Shown here one piece after another: positions 55,481-64,000 of a stretch of 64,000 nt of DNA. A program made the position numbers and the translations under genes. The stretch covers positions 54,055,521-54,119,520 of the forward strand of contig JAVHZZ010000003.1 of the NCBI GenBank assembly GCA_036250195.1, written 5' to 3'. This DNA is from Mixophyes australis. Lineage: Eukaryota > Chordata > Amphibia > Anura > Limnodynastidae. The first letter of the stretch is position 1. Each line of letters starts with the position of its first letter. Under the pieces are notes generated by a model. That model did no database searches. It worked only from the letters and a program-made list of their open reading frames with translations, and had not been told where the DNA came from.

Positions 55481-55974
55481 CACTTGATGAGAGGGTATCC
55501 CATATGCTTTATGGTACATTTTAGGCAAGATTACACGTGTATTTTTTTCACCAATGGTTTCTTTTGTTCACATCCCCTCTCATAAAGTGCAGATCTGTAA
55601 AGTTCCTGGGCTATTGGTATCCCATTGACAGAATATTCTTCCTCTGTCATGGAATACTGTAACTTTGTCAGAGTTGTTAAAGGCCACCTGATGACCTTCC
55701 TAACAATTGTCCTTCTCATATGGATGCTCAATCTTGCGGAATGGCCTATTCTAAACAAATTTACAGTTGTGTCATATAAACTAACATTTCTTTATGATGG
55801 ACTTGACAGTGTTCCGGAGGATATTAAAAGTAATTTTCTTCCTCAGATTTGTGCTTTTGAATTTTTTTTTTCAGATTTGCTTTGAATGTTACTTGATCTT
55901 TGTGATTTAATTATTCCAGCGCTCTGACTTATAGGATGATTAGGTTTGCAAACCAACAGATAGTAGAGGTTTAC

Positions 55975-56590
55975 CAAGCACTGGGCATAAGAGAATAGAA
56001 ATCTGCTATGCAATAGCCACAAGAGATAGGATGTCTGCTGTACATTAGCTACCAGAGAATAGAGTTATGTCATACACTAGTCACCAGAGATTCAAAGGAT
56101 GTTATGTAGTAACATTGAAGGTCTACTATTCACTTCCCACCAGAAAGTTGAGGGCTGCTATACACTAGCCACCAGAGACTAGAGGGCTGTTATACACTAG
56201 CCACCAGAGACTGGAGGGCTGCTATACACTAGCCACCAGAGACTAGAGGGCTGCTATACACTAGCCACCAGAGACTGGAGGGCTGCTATACACTAGCCAC
56301 CAGAGACTTGAGGGCTGCTATACACTAGCCACCAGAGACTAGAGGGCTGCTATACACTAGCCACCAGAGACTGGAGGGCTGCTATACACTAGCCACCAGA
56401 GACTTGAGGGCTGCTATACACTAGCCACCAGAGACTAGAGGGCTGCTATACACTAGCCACCAGAGACTGAAGGGCTGCTTTATATTATCCACCAAAGATC
56501 AGAGTTCTGCTATACACTATCCAACACAGATGAGAGGTCTTCTATACCTTTGCCATCGGAGAATAGAGGTCTGCTTTACATTAGAATACC
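55975..56590. repeat. 32-bp minisatellite with 96-bp higher-order structure
   Basis: The core at 56150-56479 has about ten units of GAGGGCTGCTATACACTAGC then CACCAGAGACT(A/G/T). The last variable base follows A,G,A,G,T,A,G,T,A,G, so a three-unit block A-G-T is repeated. On both sides (55975-56150 and 56480-56590) the same unit is recognisable but increasingly diverged. Confidence 0.93.
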
Positions 56591-57111
56591 TCAGAACTGT
56601 CTCAATTTAAGTGGGCCCGTCCTGGTTTGAGGTTCTGTCTCACTGTCCCAACTGTTGGTACCTTTACATTGATAGTAGAATGTTGGGAGATATGGTTTGT
56701 TCAGAGCCGAGGTGGACAGGTGCCGCACATATACCACTGGTGCACGTAGCACTGCATTGTTGCAAAGTTTTTAGGGAAGGTGTGGAGGCGGACTAGTGTT
56801 TCAGGCATGGCCACTATCATGCTGCCCTGATCCATAACTACAAAAGTTGAGAGGTATGAATTAGTTAACAGAGTGGAGAATTGTTATACTGTAGCCACTA
56901 GGGATTCAAAGTCTGTTTTTATAGAACCCCCCCCCCCCCCAGACATTGGAGGTTTGTTATAAACTAAACAACAGATTGGAAGACTTTTTTCTTATGGCCA
57001 ACCTGATTGTAGGATCACCAGTAAAGGATAACTAATCACATTTATTCTTCTTAATAAATCATATATAATATTACTTGATTTACATGAATATTTGACAATT
57101 AAACACATTGG
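56591..57111. other. Unique DNA plus a poly-C run
   Basis: A C-run at about 56927-56940 and a possible diverged minisatellite unit near 56880. No gene. Confidence 0.4.
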
Positions 57112-57250
57112 GCCTGATTTATTAAAGAAAGTTAAGCAAAAGTAAGCAAGTAACCATGTTGCATTGGAGGGGGAGGTAAATTTAAAATGTGAAGGCAGAT
57201 TTATAGTTGGGATAGGGCATGTCCTAGATCAACTTGAATTATTCCATTAA
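57112..57250 (+). repeat. Old interspersed repeat, second copy of the 2681 family
   Basis: It starts GGGCCTGATTTATTAAAG and contains ACCATGTTGCATTGGAGGGG then GAGGTAAATTTAAAATGTG. It is related to 2681-2870 in the same orientation. Confidence 0.5.
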
Positions 57251-58067
57251 AGTCTATGGATGATATTAAATTTTATGTAGGCTGCAAACAATATGATGGG
57301 TCTCTTTTATATTAATAAATGTATATTTGCACAAAAAAAAACATTCTAAGCAGAAAAAGTGAATGTAAAACTAGTTATAAATATTTTCGTGAAAATACAT
57401 GTAAATACAAGTTACTTTTTCTAACAGTTCGACTACTATTATTTACTACTTAAATTTAAACTTTCAGGAACAGATTTGTAATAGACTATTTTTGGAGTGT
57501 GTAATGATTATCACATAGTGTGTCAGCACATACCAAAACATATGCAATTATTTTTCTTTTCCTTTCAAAAAAAATGTATGATCTACTTACATTCAGGATG
57601 ATTTGCAGATTGCAGCACATATCAACGTATATCAGCACTAAACTAGCTAAACAAACAATAACAATAGTAATAATGGATTCATACTTTTTTACATTATCCA
57701 ATATCCACGAAATGGAAGGATTGGTATGTAAAGTGGACATTGCGTCAGCCCTTCAACATATAGTATAGCCTTTGCAGATTAGCAAATCAATTCAGCAAAG
57801 ATGAAGTTTCTAGGAATTTGAGTGATTCACAAGCCAGGAATCAGTTGAGCTGAAAAAAATCAGTAACAAAATTGTCATTGAAATGATTACATGTTTTGGA
57901 GGTTTTCTACTTCTGATGCTGTTAATCATCGTTAATAGCTTCAATGAGCCGGGACAAACCTGGCTCACTACGAGGAACAACAGGTTAAAAAAAAGGACAT
58001 AGAAAGAAGAATGTATATATGCCAATATGGCATCAAAAGGATGTCCTTTCTGTCTTTAAAAAATTCT
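57251..58067. other. Unique AT-rich DNA
   Basis: No supported feature. Confidence 0.4.
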
Positions 58068-58367
58068 TAATTTATATGGAACCCACATACGAAGTGGTGA
58101 TGTATATGCATCCGTCCTGCCCCAGTAAAGCTTACAATCTAGTTTCCTTAAAACATTTACATAAAATCCAAGAACAAGATTAATTATCAAAAACAATCTA
58201 TCAATTTAGCTTGGAAGCCAATTAACCTACCAGTATGTTTTTGCACTGTGGGAGAGAACAGTCAGTGGAAATGCACCCAAATGGGGAGAACAGATAAATT
58301 CCATGCAAAGAGTGCACTGGCAAACCCAAGTCCCTCAGGGATTAAAAAAAACTAAACCACACTGATG
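58068..58367 (-). mobile_element. Highly diverged V-SINE-like copy
   Basis: Minus-strand order is preserved: 'CCTGCCCCAGTAAAGCTTAC', 'GCCAATTAACCTACCAGTAT', 'GTTTTTGCACTGTGGGAGAG' and 'ATGGGGAGAACAGATAAATT' in plus reading. It is much older than the other copies, and the tail lacks the GCGCTATATAAA motif, so it may have used a different LINE tail. Confidence 0.6.
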
Positions 58368-61300
58368 TAGTCTATTAATGGGAAATCTGCTCTATGAAGT
58401 AGGCACAGACCTCTGGCTGAAAAAAGCATTAAAATGCCATTTGTAAACTACAAATTCTTTAAATGTTTAAAGCAACAATCCCATGAAGAAATTAGGTGTG
58501 TTTTTAACATAAATCACTGTGGGAGGTTATAAGAAGAAGCTTGGTAATAAACATTTTTTCTTGGTTTGTTTATTTAGACTTCAATTAATGATTTATAGTT
58601 CTGTACGGTTTGCCAAGTGTCATGTGACTTCCATGGCAACCACAGACACATGGCACATGATGTAAGAGCAGAGAGGCTTTGGGACACCCCTCTGAGCTCA
58701 GTCTGCTTGTTCAGTGTAAGATCCTCACCCTCCATTTCCTTCCTCTGCCATCACATGATGAAATTGGTTTCTTACACTATACACAACACCTAGAAGTCAC
58801 ATATACCTTCAAGATGAGAGTCTGTGAGTGTGACTGGCAGTCATACTTGTCTCCCCTCCAGAAAGATTTTGAAAAGAAGATAATGATTTTGAGACGGACA
58901 GCTCAGAAAAATGATGATCACATGCATTCTTAAAAGGTACTTAATTTTAAACAATATATAGAAAATCATCCCATGAATCGTGTCACAGTAGATTTGCTTA
59001 CCTGCAATAAACTATGAACAGTTTAACATGTTGTATGTATGAGCACTGGTGTGTTTAGCACCAATGTTTTCCTGCATCAATGTAATGGAGTCTTCACATC
59101 TTTTATTTCCTGCTGCTATAAACATTATGCCACTTCAAAACTGTACACTAACCCGGACAAGCAGGAGATAAACATTATATACAACAAGGTAATCAGAACC
59201 TAGTTAAAGGCACCCGGCAAAATTACTGGAAACCCAAAATGAACATTCCATGTTTTCCCCAGTGGGATACAGAAAATCTAGCATTCTTCTTACAGCAGAA
59301 AATTAGTGGATGAAGAGGTCAGCTACTATTTAGAGATCAAAAAGAATGATTTAATAACAGTTTAACATGAAAAAGACAACAATTGATATGTAATATGTAT
59401 GTATTGCAAATCTGTCAAGATAACACTTGGCAAACATAGGGAATATATGACATATACAGAAAATATGGCACCACCAATTTAGGAACTGATTTATAAAGGA
59501 TCAAAGTACTGTTTCTACATACTTTTCTAATCACCTCTATGTATTATTTAATAACGTGTTTTGTAGTATACTATCAAACACTGACATTCTGTCTTCATTC
59601 AAATACTGTGTCAAAATATCAATCTTTCAGATACACCACACCAATTCGCAACCTTTTTAAGCACTATTTATGTGTTGTTAATGTTCAAACACTTTATATC
59701 CTGAAATATATTTCCTGCTCAGACCAGGTGTAATTCATTATTTTCTATGGAGGAATGACTAGAGTTGATTTAAAGTGAGTCATTGCCTTATATGGGGAAA
59801 CTACTTTTACTGATGTCAATGGAAAAAAAACTGTCAATAAAGTGAATGGAGCAATTGTAAATGGAAAACATATCATTCAGATAAACTGATTATTCAGAGT
59901 TCTTTATATTCAATTTATGTTTAACTTTTTTCTATGTAATTTTTTTTTTATATATAATTCAGAAATTGTGTTTCCCTTTGGGCAATGATTTATTTATTCA
60001 TTTATTTACATTTATTTCTTCTTAAATAAGCCACTATTTCTTTCTAATTTTCAATTTATCCTTGCTTTTCCCTTGCATGGACAGCCAAAAAGTAATTAAC
60101 ATCAGTGGGGCAGTCAACAAGTCTACCCAATCTACAAAGAGCTCTTAATATAATATTTAAACTACGTCTGTCCAGTTTGGGAGTATGGATCAAACAAGAG
60201 CAATTTTGAAGAAAGACACAAAAGCATAGGAAATAACAACATTTGTTAACAAGGAAAAACATATATCTGTTGTTTCTGCTAAAAAGTTAAAACAATCTAT
60301 CAAATCCGCTTCAAAGTCAGCAGTAAAGACAGAAAAGTAGAATTATATAAGCACAAGCTAAATAAATTCTTTCAGGGAGGTAGACTAGTTTTTAGCCTAT
60401 GCTGACTGTTGTTTATATTTAGGCATTGGCAGTGTTATGGTTGTCTGCAAATTCATAGAGCGGACAAAGGCAGTTCAAAAGCAGCATTGGTCCGTGGGCG
60501 GAAAGAGCAGATATAAACTGGAAGTGTGAGAAGTTTGCACAAGCGCATTAATTTGTTAATGTCTACTATTCAATGAATACTGTCCATTTCCTGTGTAATT
60601 AGGTTATTTGTAACAAAGAAAACTGTATCTTCAATTAAATTGGTTACTTTGGTGTGCTTATTTGCTCTGAGCAGTGTTTCTTTTTACATTCTTGTACCCA
60701 ATATTATTTTACTTTGGACACTGAATTTGTTTTCTGTGTAATAATATTAGTTTCATTCTCCATTAGGTGGTGTTACATGAAAACTCTAGATAAAGTACAT
60801 TAGCAATTTCTTTAGGTCAGTTCTTGAAGTTTGGATGGATTAGAAGATTTACTTTAGTTATTTATAATTAATTCACACTAGAACTTTGGTCTTGCAGTTT
60901 TCTTTGACTTTTCTGTTTAACATTTCCAAATATATAAGACTTACAAGGATATCGATATTTCATGATCACCATATCTCTAAGTTTCTAATCTATTCTGTCA
61001 TTGCAATCAACTTTGACAAAATACTTTCTCATCACCAGACTTTCAATGGGAAGACTTAATACCATTAAGAGGCTCCCTAAAGATATTCTTCTTCCATCTG
61101 ATCTTCTGGGAGAACAACAATGATCTCTCTTTTCTTACAATGTCTTCCTACTATCTACCAAGCCACAAATCATTTTTGGAACTCCATACATGCAGTCATC
61201 CGCTTCTAAATATTCATACTCCAAATATTCTCATAGGAGTCATCTCTTTACAGTAGCCTATTTCCTCTGTCCATAAATCATTCTTAGCCTCATTATGAAA

Positions 61301-61654
61301 GCAATGTACACTCAAATTAACAAGCGATCCTTTATGAAACCTGGTCCACAGGTAGCAATGCAGAAAGTTGGTGTTGCCATCCCTACTTTACAATATAAAG
61401 GTTAAGCATCTTTGACTAAACATGAGGAGGGTGTCCATCCCACCACTGTTAGCTTTGTGCCCAGCAGGGCTAAGTAAGAACACTAACTATTTTTTGGAAT
61501 GCATATGTTAATGCAGCCTTGAGCAAGGTTTTTCATTAAAGGTCCACTGGGTTTGGGACTTTTAATTTGCCAACTGTAAACACTCCCTGCGTCTGCCTAT
61601 CAAAAAAACATATTTTTATCATTTGACTGATGTATATTTTTAGTGTGTTGTAAA
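58368..61654. other. Long unique region, no gene recognised
   Basis: AT-rich DNA with short frames only. No repeat family recognised. Confidence 0.4.
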
Positions 61655-62219
61655 TAGAGATGCTCAGGCTCGGATCCCAGAGAACAGAACACACCCGAAC
61701 TTAGCAGATCTGAGTACCGAGCCGAGCCGAGCCGGCTCGGTACTTTTGAGCTCCCTCAGAATTGAAAACGAGTCAAAACTTCATTGTTACGTCATCGGAT
61801 CTCAGATCACATGAGCTTTGGATTCTATAAGTACCGCCCTCCACGGCGATCCAGCGCCATTTCACAGAGGGACACATAAGGGGGAACAGTTCTTGGTAGT
61901 CTCTAGTGCAGTTGGGCAGCGTCATAGGTAGAAAAGAAAGAGGAGGGGTAGCAGTGTTCTTCAAAGTCTCCAGTGACATTCAGGAAAGCTCCATTGTTCC
62001 ATTGCTAATTGTCATTGCTGAAATACAAATAATAGGTCTGGCAGGCTTGGTCTTCTAAATCTGCAGTCTTTGTTTGAAAGTGTATGAAAATAATATTGTG
62101 ACCTGTGAGATGGTCAAAATTGACTGCAAATGACTTGAATTAGTGCTATTGAAGTTAATAATAATGTAGGGGGGGGGGAAAAAGCAGAACCAGAACATGG
62201 GGATCAGTGAACATCTCTA
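61655..62219. mobile_element. hAT-like element, 'TAGAGATG' family, copy 2, 8-bp duplication GTTGTAAA
   Basis: It starts TAGAGATGCTCAGGCTCG and ends GATCAGTGAACATCTCTA. GTTGTAAA at 61647-61654 and 62220-62227 is a perfect 8-bp target duplication and fits the hAT preference for T at position 2 and A at 7. The 5'-TAGAG start fits YARNG. It is 565 bp and non-coding; the frame at 61979-61773 is incidental. The other copy is at 27854-28508, inverted. Confidence 0.88.
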
Positions 62220-62481
62220 GTTGTAAACATGTTATTTTGTTTTTCTGGTATAGCTATATTGATATAGAAAATTAAAAATAAACCTGTAAAAATATCCTTT
62301 TGACTTTGCCAACCGCAACTCTACACCTCACTTGGATCAATAGGAAACAATGTAACTGAGAGCAAAGCAGAGAAACAGGACATTGTAAATCTGATCCAAT
62401 AATTTTGCACTTGCAATTGGGTCATATAAAATCAGCAGTTCTGGAGTTTATAGAAGATTTATTTTCAAATAAAGGTGAACC

Positions 62482-62644
62482 CAGGGGCAGGCTGGGGGAG
62501 GGGGGGGGGGGGCAGGTGGTAGTCTGCCCCCTGGACTAGTCCCTTAGTGGCCTACCTGGGGCTTGTCACTGTGCCACCTGCATATATGTTCCTTTATAAT
62601 ATGCAGTTTTGCCCCTGGTGCTAAAAGTTGACCGCCCTTCCCTG
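62482..62644. mobile_element. Short hAT-like MITE, 163 bp
   Basis: It starts CAGGGGCAGGCTGGGG and ends CGCCCTTCCCTG. Flanks GGTGAACC (62474-62481) and GGAGAACC (62645-62652) match at seven of eight positions. Terminal repeats beyond CAGGG are weak, and a G-run lies inside, so confidence is moderate. Confidence 0.55.
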
Positions 62645-62802
62645 GGAGAACCCCCCAGTCATTCAATCTGATCTTCCAGCACAATAATGAAGTGGATCTT
62701 CTATCAAGTCTGAGACAATACAGTTACTGATACTGGAACAGTAAAACTGCTCAGTACACAGGTTTTTTTTTTTGGTAATAGTTTTTACTACCTCAATGTG
62801 TT

Positions 62803-62803
62803 G

Positions 62804-62834
<31 letters not shown>
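62803..62834. repeat. (ATT)n microsatellite
   Basis: About 11 ATT units. Confidence 0.9.
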
Positions 62835-63344
62835 CCTATTTTGAACACACTATACTGTCTATGTTTTGCTCATATTCACATGTTTAGGTTTCTAATGTCG
62901 CTAAAAATTCCACTACACGCAAGTAGAAAACTTTCACTCTCTTCCATTTGTATTGTTTCTCACAGCATTGAACTGAAAAGTGAGTACTGGAAATATAAAG
63001 AATAGATAGAATTAATAGTTTGCCGTTCTGAAAACCTGCTCTCTCACTAATCATCATCTGTGGAATAACGTGACATTGGGAAAACAATGGTCCTCTCTAC
63101 CCACATTAATCTGGGCTGATTAGAGCTGAACAAAAACTATCATTCTATTAACTTGGCCATGTCTATGTGACACCCCTGCCACACTGCCACCCAAGTAATT
63201 GTGTACCCTGTCTTGTTCCTCTGTTACTTCTGCTGCTGCACCTGCCGAGTTAAATGCATTGTAACTGTATTTAAACTGTGCACCTCCTCTAGCAGTTTTA
63301 TATGGGGATTGGCAATGGAAGAAGAAGAAGACATAAGGGTGATG
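62835..63344. other. Unique DNA
   Basis: No recognised feature before the terminal hAT element. Confidence 0.4.
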
Positions 63345-63352
63345 GTGGGGGG

Positions 63353-63933
63353 CAGAGCCGGATTTACACCTCATGGGGCCCTAGGCAAGATATCGGTTTG
63401 GGTCCCCCCCTTCAAACACACTGGGGCCCCTCACACACACATAATAGACACACACAGTGGCCCCTCACACACATAATACAAACAGACAGTGGCCCCTCAC
63501 ACCCACATAATACACACAGACAGTGGCCCCTCACACACACATAATACACACACACAGTGGCCCCTCACACACATAATACACACAGACAGCGGCCCCTCAC
63601 ACACACACAATACACACACTATTAATATACTAACCCTACCCCTCCCCCAACTTAACTTTTTCCATCTAGGAGCTGTGGAGTGTTCATCCCCTCCAAAATG
63701 GGACGGCACCTGTCATGTGGTGCATGTCCCATGTGACACAGAGTAGGCCACACAGAGGAGGTAGGGAGGAGACCAGCCACCACACTAGCCCCGTATGTGT
63801 GTGGGAGGGGGGGTGCCGCGAGTCGGGGGAGGGGCCGCATTTTTTTTTTTTTTACATTTTCTCTTGTCCCCCCCCAGCTGGGCCCCCCGAAAGCCGCTAG
63901 GCCCTAGGTTGCCTAGCGGTAAATCCGGCCCTG
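63353..63933. mobile_element. hAT element, 581 bp, 8-bp duplication GTGGGGGG
   Basis: It starts CAGAGCCGGATTTACACC and ends CGGTAAATCCGGCCCTG, inverted with few mismatches. GTGGGGGG at 63345-63352 and 63934-63941 is an exact 8-bp duplication. Subterminal GGGGCCCTAGGC and GGCCCTAGGTTGCCTAGC are also inverted. The interior has a CA-rich minisatellite (63423-63612) and a T-run. No transposase; all frames across it are by-products. Confidence 0.9.
63423..63612. repeat. CA-rich minisatellite inside the hAT element, unit about 31-33 bp
   Basis: About six units of AGTGGCCCCTCACACACATA then ATACACACAGAC. Units differ by small CA length changes and single substitutions. Confidence 0.9.
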
Positions 63934-64000
63934 GTGGGGGGATATAATTGTGCTGAAAGGCAGCCAACAGAGAATGTCCAAATCACATATACATGGCCCT

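Larger units (their letters stand above)
54330..55905 (-). pseudogene. Tc1-like transposon relic with two nested insertions
   Basis: On the minus strand 54570-54335 encodes remnants of a Tc1-type catalytic domain: a segment equivalent to FQQDN(D/A)P.HT, here with the aspartate lost (FQQGNGPQYT), then SLDLN and NLWND, equivalent to SPDLNPIENLW. The DNA from 55225 to 55905 continues the same family upstream: TTGCTCCATAAATTCCTCAC, CCACCACCATGCTTCACTGT and later decayed parts. The two halves are separated by a Helitron derivative (54583-55223), and the second is broken by a SINE tail (55408-55480). Catalytic residues are lost. Confidence 0.75.

Noticed and set aside
56150..56479. Regularly spaced repeats suggestive of a CRISPR array
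   Set aside because: Units are directly tandem with no unique spacers, and the genome is vertebrate; it is a minisatellite.
63120..63967. Histidine- and threonine-rich frames near the window end
   Set aside because: They translate the CA-rich minisatellite inside a hAT element.

Overview
The window looks like about 64 kb of intergenic or deep-intronic DNA from a large, transposon-rich vertebrate genome, most likely a frog. I base this on repeat content: a tRNA-headed V-type SINE whose tail is shared with an L2-like LINE (the 'TATAGCGCCA…AATTCCGCAGCGCT' end followed by an ATC/ATT run), many short hAT-like elements with 8-bp target duplications, Gypsy-type LTRs, Tc1, Helitron and L1/Tx1-type relics, long TA and TATC microsatellites, and AT-rich unique DNA with few CpGs. 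I found no host protein-coding exon, tRNA, rRNA or other cellular gene. The only long open frame (1066 codons, minus strand, 5224-8424) belongs to a LINE.

Layout. 1-2 kb: unique DNA with a TA microsatellite. 2.0-9.7 kb: two copies of one LTR-like sequence in opposite orientation (2040-2660 and 8912-9731) enclose unrecognised degraded coding-like DNA and the L2-like LINE. 9.7-13.7 kb: unique DNA, a plus-strand V-SINE, and an 0.8-kb segment embedded in a TA microsatellite. 13.7-16.3 kb: decayed Gypsy gag-protease relic between short LTR-like repeats. 17-21.3 kb: inverted-repeat elements, one split by a 1064-bp solo LTR and one split by another MITE. 22.5-28.9 kb: a MITE, a second LTR and an old LINE relic carrying a hAT insertion. 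30.3-30.9 kb: a 585-bp TATC array. 33.4-35.2 kb: diverged AT-rich tandem repeats. 36.5-39.9 kb: a Harbinger-like MITE, Gypsy gag/integrase remnants, a 792-bp solo LTR with 5-bp duplication, and a hAT MITE. 43.7-50.1 kb: Tc1 relic, three V-SINEs (one with a hairpin-bearing MITE inside), and an L1-type LINE relic carrying a hAT MITE. 51.7-56.5 kb: inverted-repeat elements, a Tc1 relic interrupted by both a Helitron derivative and a SINE tail, and a 32-bp minisatellite with a 96-bp higher-order repeat. 58-64 kb: an old SINE and three hAT-like MITEs.

How the parts relate. The L2-like LINE is the obvious candidate source of the machinery that mobilised the V-SINEs, because the 3' ends match. The short hAT, Harbinger and foldback elements have no transposase here and would depend on enzymes encoded elsewhere. 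The nesting gives a relative chronology: Tc1, L1, old LINE and some MITEs are hosts; Helitron, SINE tails, solo LTR and hAT MITEs are later arrivals. I did not find a previously undescribed molecular system. The best leads are the nested structures, the intact LINE frame with a 2A-like motif, the palindromes inside MITEs, and a few unique blocks that resemble conserved non-coding elements.
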